From Gammaproteobacteria bacterium (GTDB taxonomy: Bacteria; Pseudomonadota; Gammaproteobacteria; Xanthomonadales; Marinicellaceae), in contig JAWLAO010000002.1 of NCBI GenBank assembly GCA_041395445.1, positions 62,001-126,000 of the forward strand: a stretch of 64,000 bases of DNA. The letters run 5' to 3'. Within the stretch, counting starts at the first letter, position 1. The number at the start of each line of letters is the position of its first letter. Under the pieces are notes generated by a model. That model worked only from the letters and a program-made list of their open reading frames with translations. It did no database searches and was not told the DNA's origin. Position numbers and translations under genes: made by a program. Positions 27,694-36,310 of the stretch are shown one piece after another.

Positions 27694-28317
27694 ATGAATT
27701 TAAAGCATCAATGTTTTACCGTTGGATTAACCGGCGGGATTGCCAGTGGAAAATCAACAGTCAGTGACATTTTTGCCGAGCTCGGTTGTCCAATCATTGA
27801 TGCTGACATTATTGCCCGAGAAGTGGTAGAGCCGAAAACAGAAGGTCTCAAACAACTCGTTAAAACATTTGGAACCGCCATTCTGAACTCTCATAACGAA
27901 CTCGATCGAAAAAAACTTCGGAAAATCGTTTTTAACGACGAACAAAAACTCGCAATACTCAACTCAACTCTTCATCCCCTCATCGGTAAAGAAATTGCAA
28001 ACAGGGTAAAGAACGTTAAACAAGATTACTGTATCGTGGTGATTCCATTACTGTGTGAAAACAGCAATTATCAATGGCTAGATCGAATCCTTGTCGTTGA
28101 TGTGAGCGAAGATACACAAATCAAAAGGCTCACAGCCAGAGATCATATCACCGAAGAACTAGCCGAAAAAATGCTCGCGAGCCAATGCAATCGAGAACAA
28201 AGACTGCAAATTGCCGATGATGTTATCAATAACGAACAAGATCTATCTAAACTTAATAAATTGGTCAGAACCTTGGATAAGTTGTATAAGCAATTAGCTA
28301 TTAGCTATAAAAAATGA
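27694..28317 (+). CDS. coaE: Dephospho-CoA kinase
   Basis: Last step of coenzyme A synthesis. The P-loop is GLTGGIASGKSTV, then DADIIAREVV and the LID region with TARDHITEE. The 207 residues are normal. Linkage to pilBCD is common in gammaproteobacteria. The usual followers zapD and yacG are absent; an accessory island begins directly downstream. Confidence 0.95.
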   Translation: MNLKHQCFTVGLTGGIASGKSTVSDIFAELGCPIIDADIIAREVVEPKTEGLKQLVKTFGTAILNSHNELDRKKLRKIVFNDEQKLAILNSTLHPLIGKEIANRVKNVKQDYCIVVIPLLCENSNYQWLDRILVVDVSEDTQIKRLTARDHITEELAEKMLASQCNREQRLQIADDVINNEQDLSKLNKLVRTLDKLYKQLAISYKK

Positions 28318-28361
28318 TTAAGTTAAAGTCAAGCTGAATTCAGTTCATCATCTTTTATTTT

Positions 28362-28528
28362 GTCACTTTTGCTCGTGCAAAAGTAACGTAAAAGCACGCC
28401 CCGGCATTTAGGCCTAAAGGCTCCCTTCGATATTTGAAATATCCGGCGCTTCATAAACTCGCTACGCTCAGACAGTATGAAGCTTTCTTCCGAATATTTC
28501 TGCGCGTCTCAGCGAAATGTAAGGGGTT
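28362..28528 (+). repeat. Structured intergenic repeat, copy B
   Basis: Module 1 is a hairpin, GTCACTTTTGC (28362-28372) with GCAAAAGTAAC (28377-28387), loop TCGT, followed by AAAAGCACGCCCC. Module 2 is a long imperfect palindrome. Its inner stem is GCTTCATA/TATGAAGC, its apex ACTCGCTACGCTCAGAC is at 28457-28473, and it ends with GTAAGGGG. The apex differs from copy C at one base, whereas the stem sequence is quite different. It fills the 366-bp coaE-to-PDDEXK gap; the rest is AT-rich with no coding sign. Confidence 0.75.
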
Positions 28529-28683
28529 AAAAAAACACTGCCATACTGAATTTATTAAATTTACATAATAAAATCAGTATGTTAATATAAAAACCTATGA
28601 AAATGAGTGCATTAAAATACGCAAAATATTTAATATCTTGCATTGATGAATATACAATAAGTTGTTAGATTTAATAAAACGTA

Positions 28684-29601
28684 ATGAACATCTTTCATGT
28701 ATTAAGCCAAGGAAAATCACGTTTACATGAACCAAGCATGTCTGCGATGCTTGGTTATCTTCTGGATAGTAACAAAGATCATGGTCTTGGTGACGCATTC
28801 GTACGAAAGTTTATAGAATTTCAGGACAATTCTATTCTTAGTAGGATCCTACAAAGAGATTTTATTAATTCCCAAGTTTCTCTTGAAGAACCTTATCGTT
28901 TAGATGGCAAAAGAAAAGACATTGATATTCAAATCATTATACTTGATGAAAAGAAAAAAGAAGAACATAGAATAATTATTGAAAATAAAATAAAAACAGG
29001 AGCCGCCAACCCTAAACAATTAAAAGAATATTATCAAGCCATACTTGAAGAGGAAAAGAATATAAAAAATTTACATATGATATTTCTTACACCAAACTCA
29101 AACTCTACACTTCTATCAAATGAATACAGTAATCTAAAATTAAAAGAAAAACACACACATACAAAAAAATGGATATATTGGAGTGAAAACGATGGTAGTG
29201 GTGGCGTTCTATCAATTATAAAAGAAATTCTAAGTCTCGAAATGCAAGGTGCAATTAATCCTATCAACGAGTATATGAGGCACACACTTAAAGCGTTTGT
29301 TAACCACTCATCATCGATAACTGAATCGAATGGTAAAAGAACAATGAGAACGGGAGAAGATATAGGTGAAATTATCGATGAGGTTGTAATAAAAATAAAT
29401 GATGGGAAAGAGTACCGTGTTATACGCAGAGATAGTACACAAATCCAAGTATTTAACAATGAAACAGGTGATAAAGAAGTAGCACGTTATATACTTGCCC
29501 AATATATTGATGAAAACAACATTGATATTCATCACTCCAACCTCAATACAAGATCAATCGGGAAAAAGTTTTTTGATTGGCATAAAAAATCTAACAATTA
29601 A
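28684..29601 (+). CDS. PD-(D/E)XK nuclease superfamily protein (PDDEXK_4-like)
   Basis: A 305-residue protein. The N-terminus MNIFHVLSQGKSRLHEPSMS and the core motif (Asp79/Asp81 in KDIDIQI, then ENK at 100-102 in HRIIIENKIKTG, followed by KQLKEYY) match a D-x(18-20)-ExK nuclease centre as in PDDEXK_4-type proteins. The C-terminal 90 residues form a separate small domain (IDEVVIKINDGKEYRVIRRD to SIGKKFFDWH) of unknown role. It is intact, unlike the neighbouring restriction gene, and stands alone between repeat B and possible repeat D. A role in defence is inferred from fold and context only. Confidence 0.65.
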   Translation: MNIFHVLSQGKSRLHEPSMSAMLGYLLDSNKDHGLGDAFVRKFIEFQDNSILSRILQRDFINSQVSLEEPYRLDGKRKDIDIQIIILDEKKKEEHRIIIENKIKTGAANPKQLKEYYQAILEEEKNIKNLHMIFLTPNSNSTLLSNEYSNLKLKEKHTHTKKWIYWSENDGSGGVLSIIKEILSLEMQGAINPINEYMRHTLKAFVNHSSSITESNGKRTMRTGEDIGEIIDEVVIKINDGKEYRVIRRDSTQIQVFNNETGDKEVARYILAQYIDENNIDIHHSNLNTRSIGKKFFDWHKKSNN

Positions 29602-29610
29602 CTCTAGGTG

Positions 29611-29703
29611 ACCTGTAACTCAAGGGTTCTTTTGTGGCTTACGCTATTGCTCTAATTTTCCACAAAAACTCCGCTGAACTAGAACTACCTGAGTAAGGAG
29701 TTA
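29611..29703 (+). repeat. Possible diverged fourth copy (D) of the structured repeat
   Basis: An imperfect palindrome: ACTCAAGGGTTCT, then TTTTGTGG, an apex CTTACGCTATTGCTCTAA, CCACAAAA, and AGAACTACCTGAGTAAGGAG. The apex resembles the CGCT..GCTC core of copies B and C, and the right end resembles TGAG/TAAGGGG. No left CCCC or module 1 is seen. The rest of 29602-29916 shows nothing recognisable. Confidence 0.35.
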
Positions 29704-29916
29704 AGAAAGCGCTCAACGAAATTTGTGTTTGAAAACAAAAATCTTTTGATTGATACCTTGAATTAGGCTTTCTCCCCAAAGTTAGAGTACTTCGAAACAT
29801 TTTACTGATTTTAGAGAATCTAATGTGTTGTTTTATATCGCTTTCTTGAACATATGTTCATTAGAATTAGCATCATTAAAATTACAAATCCAACAAAGTT
29901 CTTTTACCGCAAAAAA

Positions 29917-32900
29917 TCACTCCACCTCAACCTTATCAATCTCTTTCATCAGCCTATCAGTTTCAATCAATGCAACAATGATTTTTGGTAGTGGAGGATG
30001 TCGTTGAAATCGAGAGGTTACGACCGTGGCGGTCTTTGAGCCATTTTTGGGCGGGCTGGTAGCCGCCGATGTAGGATTCCAGGCAACCAATGGAACATTG
30101 TCGAAGTACTTTTTTATCATTGATCCATACTTTTCCATGTATCTGATGTGGCTTCATAACCAGGGCTGGTTTTTGTTATTTTCTTTTAATGATGTCACCA
30201 TCATTACCGCCGTCAATAACTGGATAGCTGGTGATATATTCATTCACAACAGGTGATTCGAGTAGATGAATTTGACGAATTTGACTGCCGAGTTCTACCA
30301 GTTTCAGAAAGTTTCCGTATCTTTGGGATAAGGCACACGAGGAAAGTCGATTTTTAAGGAATTCTTTGTATTTTTCACCGATAGCTTGGTGAATGTAGCA
30401 CCGCATAGATGTAATCCAGAATATCAATCGGGGCGAAACAGACTTTTGCTCCCTTGAGAGGAGTTTTGTTCTTTTCAGGAATAAATTCCAAATTTAATTT
30501 TTGGTGATTTGCAAACTATCTGGAAGTTGAGATTTGGAATTCTTTTTGTTTGGGAATCAAGAGATTGTTGACTTTCTGTTTCTGGATAAAGATAAAGAGG
30601 AAGTAAATAGTCTTGCCCCCTATTCCCTAGGTAAAATGTTCCATGTGATATAATTTTGTCTGAAACTCTATAAAACTAAAGGTTTCTCCGATAGCCTGTC
30701 GATTGCAAATTAATCCAATATTGTTATTTATTATAAAATGTTTTGTAATAGTGAATCTTGGTCTTCCAAGTAATCCATTTGATTTCGATGTTATTGGAAT
30801 AAATCTATTATCAAAGAATGGTCTGTATTGAATTGGTTCAATAAAAACAACGTTAGACTTAGATCATTTATTGCGTTTTCCATTCCAAGCACCTTCCTTA
30901 ATTTGGCTATATTTTCTTTTCAAATCGCCTTCATTGAGATACTTCAAATCTTCAACCAATTCGTAGATAGATCGCTTTTATTTTTAATAAGTAATTTATC
31001 GTTTTTGTTTGAATACCTAGACTATAAATAGTAAAAATTTCGTTGAGCAATCCCGTTTTGATATGACCCAATTTTTTCATTACCAAAAACATTAAAAAAT
31101 GAATAATCTTTATTTATGTCCGGGCTCTCCCAGCTAATGGTATTAATGAGTTCTCTGATAAGTATTTATATTTTAATTTCCTGCTACCATAAATGTCTTT
31201 ATAATAAAAGCAGCAATCTTTTCTATTAGTAGGCTTTTTGATAAATAAATTAATAGAAACACCTTGTTGAATATCAAAAACATTTTCATCCTTTATAGAT
31301 GCCATTTTCTTAACATCTCCATGTATAAGTCTAAAACATAAATTGTATCGAAGGTTTCAAGTAAAACTTTTCTCATTTGTCTTTGTGTAATTCCATCGAG
31401 AAACTGTTGTTTGTAATAAAGGCTAAAATGCGCTGCCATTTCTATCAATATAATGCTGTCCATACCTGATAAACTTAATGTAGTCATCATCTAAATTTAT
31501 TTTTCTTTCATTTAGGTTTTTCTTATAGTCTGAAATCAAACCTTGAATCAATCACTTTTATTTGAACTGCTCACTGCATATGGTGGATTGCCAATCACAC
31601 ACATCACTGGTGTTTTCGCGTTTGACATGATTGGCTTCACGGGCTTCATCACTGAGCCAACTGGCAAATAATGTGCCGGTGTCGGGATGATATTCTTCCA
31701 ACGAGTTGGTGAGGTAAACATTAAATCTGGGGTTGGTTTGCGGTTTATAGCCGGTTTTCCTTGAGTAATAAATCCAGTTTGAGATGTGCCATGGCATGGA
31801 ATGCCATCAGCAATTCAAAACCATTGAGACGAGGAATCAAATGCTCTTCAACATAACCCGACCACGCGCCCTGCATGGCTTTGAACTTTTTGTTGTAAAT
31901 GTGGCGTATGACTTCTGCCAGAAAGGTGCCTGTTCCGGTCGCAGGGTCTAAAATTTGGACTTTGTGGACTTCTTTCTCATATTGTTTGTAACCGGTTTTG
32001 ATCTTTGATCAGGAATTTGAGAATCGACAATAATAGTGGTTTTACTGGTGTCTGCCAAACCATCAGCGAGACCGAATTCAGTTTTTAAAATATCATCAAC
32101 GGCTCGTACTATAAAATTGACTACAGGTTGTGGTGTGTACAAACACCTCTTGCCTTGCGTAATTTCGGATCATAGGTTGCCAGAAAAGTTTCGTAAAAGT
32201 GAATAATCGGGTCTTGGGTCTGTGTTCCTTTGCCGAAGTTGGATAAAAGTTGTTTGATGTCAGTTGCCCGAAAAACTTCACCAGGTTATCAACAATTTTG
32301 ACAATTCGTTCGTCAATATCGGCCCGGCAATTTCATTGAATAATTTTCTCAGAAAAGGATTGGATTTTGGGATGAGTTCAGCAGCTTCCTGACGGCTGAA
32401 ATCATTGAGTGTTTTATCATGCAAGCGCGCGGCAAACATGCCATAAGCCACCGTTTGAGCATAAATATCGGCAAATCCTTTAGGTTGTAAATCATGAATC
32501 AGCATGTCTTTAAAGGTCTTGTATTGATTGATTAGCCATGTGTCTTGTTGAAAGCAACTCTGTTTTTTCATCATGAGTGACAACTTGTTCAATGATGTTC
32601 TGTAACAGTCATTAACTTTGCCCGCCATCATTTCTGCCAGTTTTTGCGGAGATTTGATGGTTTGACTGATAAAGATACAGAAGTCCTTAATTAAATCTGT
32701 GAATCTTGAGTATTCATCAATGTTGGGGATAATTTTTCCGTTTTCGATGTTTGCCAGTCGAATCTCATGGACTAATTCACCGTTTTCAAAAAACTGAAAC
32801 CATAAATAATCTGTGATAATTAAGTTATCCAGGGCTTTTTTATAGCGAGTGAATTGCTCTTTATAAACCTTGCTGTTGAGGTCTTTGCCAATATCTTTGG

Positions 32901-33108
32901 CTTCAATAAATCCAATCGGTATTTTGCGTTTGGTTATAACATAATCAGGATTACCGCAGTCAGTGACTTTTGAGGGTTCGTTGGTAACTTCAACATTTGG
33001 AACCAGTGTTTTGATTAACTGCTCTAAATCGCCTCGGTAAGTATGCTCGGTGGAAATTCCAGTGTTAAAATTATTTGTTACTGTCTGGATGTATTGTTCG
33101 AGAGTCAT
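29917..33108 (-). pseudogene. Decayed single-chain (type IIG/Eco57I-like) restriction-modification gene
   Basis: About 1060 codons broken into many frames. The first 276 residues are open (33108-32278): MTLEQYIQTV, a nuclease centre (GNPDYVI then GFIEAKD), and a helical part. Beyond the first stop the protein continues in shifting frames. YTPQPVVNFIVRAVDDI lies near 32140. The methyltransferase motif I DPATGTGT is at 31925-31948 and LNGFELLMAFHAMAHLKLDL is near 31800. Motif IV NPPY is at 31578-31589, then LEEYHPDTGTLFASWLSDEA and FITNNSFLDGITQRQ. The C-terminal YIGGYQPAQKWLKDRHGR is near 30050, and the final EIDKVEVE stops at 29917. Domain order nuclease-methyltransferase-target recognition fits the family. 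Frameshifts and stops along the whole length rule out a working full enzyme. Confidence 0.8.
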
Positions 33109-33229
33109 TTTTATCTTGAAAACCGTGAGTTTGTTAAATTATACATGAGTTTGAATTTGGTATTGAAATTATTTTAAAATAATAAATCATCCATTATCAA
33201 AACCTGCGAATGTTGGAATGATTTTTTAG

Positions 33230-33390
33230 TGCTTTTGGTTTCTATTTTTCTGGATTGTCTCTCCGCACCTGCTTCGAGCCCTTCGGGTCGCTTCGCGTGG
33301 CAAAACGGCTGTCCTGCCGTTTGGTCCCGGGTTAAGCCAGAGGATGACAGGAATAGGATATCTCGGCTACGCTTGATATGACGCTATTCT
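33230..33390. repeat. Mosaic of short palindromic repeats
   Basis: Includes CGAGCCCTTCGGGTCG-like symmetry and AAACGGC-TGTCCT-GCCGTTT (33303-33322), then GGATGACAGGAATAGG. Similar ATGACAGG/ATGACGAA ends recur at about 33609 and 33672, next to TTCCCGATCGGGGTCGGGAA. They look like remnants of REP-like intergenic elements. The 33109-33229 part is AT-rich without visible features. Confidence 0.45.
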
Positions 33391-33395
33391 TTTTT

Positions 33396-33577
33396 ATCCC
33401 CCTTTACTCTCACCGAGATATTCTTGCAAATTTGGGAGTACGAGGTATTTATGTCTGAGCGAAGCGAGTTCAAATACCTCGCCAAATTTTCGAAAATATT
33501 GAGGGTAGCCAACGGCTGAGAGTTCGGGGCGTGCTTTCTTTTGGTTACTTTGCTTTACACGAGTAAAGAAAAGTAAC
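33396..33577 (-). repeat. Structured intergenic repeat, copy C (reverse orientation)
   Basis: On the - strand: hairpin GTTACTTTTCTTTAC-TCGT-GTAAAGCAAAGTAAC (33577-33544), then AAAGCACGCCCC, then a long palindrome. Outer arms AACTCTCAGCCG and CGGTGAGAGT and middle arms AAATTTGG and CCAAATTT are shared with copy A. The inner stem GAGGTATTT/AAATACCTC is private. The apex ACTCGCTTCGCTCAGAC (33469-33453) is shared with copy B. Ends in AAAGGGGG. It lies in inverted orientation to copy B across the accessory island. Confidence 0.75.
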
Positions 33578-33687
33578 ATTAAAATAACTAGATTCCCGAT
33601 CGGGGTCGGGAATGACGAAAATAGGGTCACGAATAACGAGTTCTGGTTGAAGATACTTCGAGTTCACTCAGTATGACAGGATAATTT

Positions 33688-34590
33688 TTACTTCACATAA
33701 CTCAGAAAGTGTTCAAAGTCCTTATTTTTTCCTCTGACTGTGTTTTCGTATGTGGTTTTGATAAACTGCGTGACTTTGCCTATTTCACCGTTACCGATGG
33801 TTTGGTCGTTGATGGTTTTGATGGGGGTGACTTCGACGGCGGTTCCGGTGAAGAAGGCTTCGTCTGCTTGCTGGGCTTGTTCGACGGTGATTTTCTCTTC
33901 TTTGACTTTGTAGCCGTAGTGTTTTGCCATTTCGATAATAGTGGCTCGGGTGATTCCGGGCAGAATATGTCCGAGGGATGGTGTGGATAGGACATTGTCT
34001 TTGACGATGAAGAAGTTTTCTCCGGCACCTTCGGCGATGTTGTCTTCGTGATCGAGGAACAGTGCTTCGTGATAATGGGTGTTTTGTAGTTCTATCGTGG
34101 AGAGAATTCCGCCGACATAATGTCCGCAGATTTTGGCATCAATCACGGTGGATTTGGGGCTGATACGGCGATATTTGCTAACTTTGATGTCAACCATATC
34201 GTGTGGTAAATATTTTCCCCACGGCCAATTGGCGATGATGACTTCGACCGGATTGTTTTTGGCGGAGACACCGAGTTCGCTATAACCAAAAAAAGTCAAT
34301 GGGCGAATATAACCGGAATCCAAACCATTGGATTTGACCGTTTCAACGACTGCCTGACAAAGTTCATCACGAGAGTAGGGCAGTTTCATGCCAATGGTTT
34401 CTGATGAATAAATCAGTCTGTCGATATGAGGTTCAAGCCTGAATATTGCCGGTCCTTTGGCAGTGTTATAAAACCGAATTCCTTCAAAAGCGCCTCCGCC
34501 GTAGTGCAGAGTGTGTGTCAAAACGTGTGTTGTATCCTGTTCCCAGGGTTTCAGCACACCGTTGTGCCAGATGGTTTCGGTTTTAATCAT
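33688..34590 (-). CDS. ilvE: Branched-chain amino acid aminotransferase
   Basis: PLP fold-type IV transaminase interconverting Val/Leu/Ile and their 2-keto acids. Start at 34590 (MIKTETIWHNGVLKPWEQ) is chosen because it matches the family N-terminus; an extension to 34626 would run into glnS. It has HYGGGAFEGIRFY, the lysine-bearing DAKICGHYVGGIL segment, EGAGENFFIV and TGTAVEVTPI. The 300 residues are normal. It lies 8 bp after glnS and may be cotranscribed with it. Confidence 0.94.
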   Translation of the reverse strand: MIKTETIWHNGVLKPWEQDTTHVLTHTLHYGGGAFEGIRFYNTAKGPAIFRLEPHIDRLIYSSETIGMKLPYSRDELCQAVVETVKSNGLDSGYIRPLTFFGYSELGVSAKNNPVEVIIANWPWGKYLPHDMVDIKVSKYRRISPKSTVIDAKICGHYVGGILSTIELQNTHYHEALFLDHEDNIAEGAGENFFIVKDNVLSTPSLGHILPGITRATIIEMAKHYGYKVKEEKITVEQAQQADEAFFTGTAVEVTPIKTINDQTIGNGEIGKVTQFIKTTYENTVRGKNKDFEHFLSYVK

Positions 34591-34598
34591 TGTACAAT

Positions 34599-36257
34599 TT
34601 AATTTTGCTCTTCCAGTTTTGCCCAAGAATCCTTTAAGGTCACAATTCGGTTGAAAATTGGCTTGTCTTGTTCGTATGTTTTGTCACGATAAAAATATCC
34701 CATTCGCTCAAATTGGTATCGAATGCCATCGGAGTTTTCGACAATATTGGGTTCCAATTTGGCGTTTTCTATGATTTCTAATGAATTGGGGTTTAAATCT
34801 TCAAGACCTTTAGGATTAGGTTTATCAAATAGGCGATCATAAAGTCTGACTTCTATATTATCACAATGACGGGCTGAAACCCAGTGAATAGTCCCTTTAA
34901 CTTTTCTGCCATCGGCTGATTTACCGCCTTTGGTTTCCGGATCATAAGTGCAACGAATTTCAACAACATTGCCGTTTTCGTCTTTAATCGCTCGTTGACA
35001 AGTCAGATAGTAGGCATATCTCAAGCGCACTTCTCGACCTTCAGTAAAGCGGAAAAACTTGCGATTGGCATTTTCCTGATAATCATCGGCTTCGATGTAG
35101 AGTTCTTTGCAGAAAGGAATTTCCCTTGTGCCGAATGATTCATCTTGCGGATGATTTTGACCAATCAGAAGTTCTTCTTTATCTTCAGGATAATTTTCAA
35201 TCACTAATTTTAACGGGTTGAGAATTCCCATAATGCGTGGAGCTGTTTCGTTTAAATCGGCTCGAACACTATCTTCCAGCATGGTCATTGGAACGGTTGA
35301 TGGTTTTTTGGTAACTGTGCTGCGCTTGGCGTAATCACGAATGGCTTTGGGTGTGTAACCTCGGCGACGCATTCCTGAAACTGTTGGCATACGCGGGTCG
35401 TCCCAGCCATCTACTTTACCTAGCTCAACCAGTTCGTTGAGTTTTCTTTTGGAGGTGACGGTGAATGTTTGATTCAGGCGGTTGAATTCGATTTGTTGTG
35501 GATGACAACCAATGGATATGTTGTCCAAAACCCAGTCATAAAGCGGGCGATGGTCTTCAAATTCCAAAGTACAAATTGAGTGAGTGATGCCCTCAATCGC
35601 ATCAGAAATACAATGAGTGAAATCGTACATCGGATAAATGCACCAATCGTCACTGGTGCGAATATGATGTTGGCGTTTGATGCGATAAAGCACCGGATCA
35701 CGCATGTTGATATTTCCGGATTTCATGTCGATTTTGGCGCGAAGCACCATTTTGCCATCTTCAAATTCGCCATTTCTCATGCGTTGAAATAAATCCAATG
35801 ACTCTTCAACCGGACGGTCACGATAAGGACTATTGGTTCCCGGAGTGGTGAAATCACCACGATTCTGGCGAATTTCTTCCGGTGATTGTTCATCCACATA
35901 GGCTAAGTCTTTCTCAATCAGTTCAACGGCATAACCATAAATTTGCTCAAAATAATCCGATGCATGGAGGGTTTTTCCGGCCCAATGAAACCCCAGCCAC
36001 TTCACATCTCTTTCAATGGATTCGGCGTATTCAATACTTTCTTTGGACGGATTGGTATCGTCAAATCTGAGGTTGCACTCGCCCTGATAATCTTCTGCCA
36101 GCCCAAAATTCAGGCAGATTGATTTTACATGGCCAACATGCAGGAATCCATTGGGCTCCGGTGGAAAACGAGTTCTCACGCTTGAGTGTTTGCCATTGGA
36201 TAAATCCTTATCAATGATTTGGGTAATAAAGTTTTCCGAAACGTTCTTTTCCGTCAT
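34599..36257 (-). CDS. glnS: Glutamine-tRNA ligase
   Basis: Class I aminoacyl-tRNA synthetase charging tRNA-Gln. The HIGH-type motif is in RFPPEPNGFLHVGHVKSI and the KMSKS-type motif in VTSKRKLNEL; the catalytic domain is followed by the beta-barrel anticodon-binding domain. The 552 residues match the bacterial GlnRS. GlnRS means direct charging of tRNA-Gln is available without the GatCAB route. It is followed closely by ilvE. Confidence 0.97.
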   Translation of the reverse strand: MTEKNVSENFITQIIDKDLSNGKHSSVRTRFPPEPNGFLHVGHVKSICLNFGLAEDYQGECNLRFDDTNPSKESIEYAESIERDVKWLGFHWAGKTLHASDYFEQIYGYAVELIEKDLAYVDEQSPEEIRQNRGDFTTPGTNSPYRDRPVEESLDLFQRMRNGEFEDGKMVLRAKIDMKSGNINMRDPVLYRIKRQHHIRTSDDWCIYPMYDFTHCISDAIEGITHSICTLEFEDHRPLYDWVLDNISIGCHPQQIEFNRLNQTFTVTSKRKLNELVELGKVDGWDDPRMPTVSGMRRRGYTPKAIRDYAKRSTVTKKPSTVPMTMLEDSVRADLNETAPRIMGILNPLKLVIENYPEDKEELLIGQNHPQDESFGTREIPFCKELYIEADDYQENANRKFFRFTEGREVRLRYAYYLTCQRAIKDENGNVVEIRCTYDPETKGGKSADGRKVKGTIHWVSARHCDNIEVRLYDRLFDKPNPKGLEDLNPNSLEIIENAKLEPNIVENSDGIRYQFERMGYFYRDKTYEQDKPIFNRIVTLKDSWAKLEEQN

Positions 36258-36310
36258 TTGAGTTATTGTTTTGCAAAAAGGATGTATTTTACTATCGAAA
36301 CTGAAATATT

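Noticed and set aside
30176..32281. Several - strand open frames of 60-83 codons as separate small genes
   Set aside because: Their sequences join end to end into one restriction-modification protein family order, so they are pieces of the pseudogene.
12557..33577. The repeated elements considered as a CRISPR array
   Set aside because: Copies are single, kilobases apart, about 170-210 bp long and palindromic; there is no regular spacing and no cas gene.
33709..33990. A + strand open frame rich in Gly, Asp and Phe
   Set aside because: It lies antisense within ilvE, whose motifs and full-length reading are clear; composition is that of a shadow frame.
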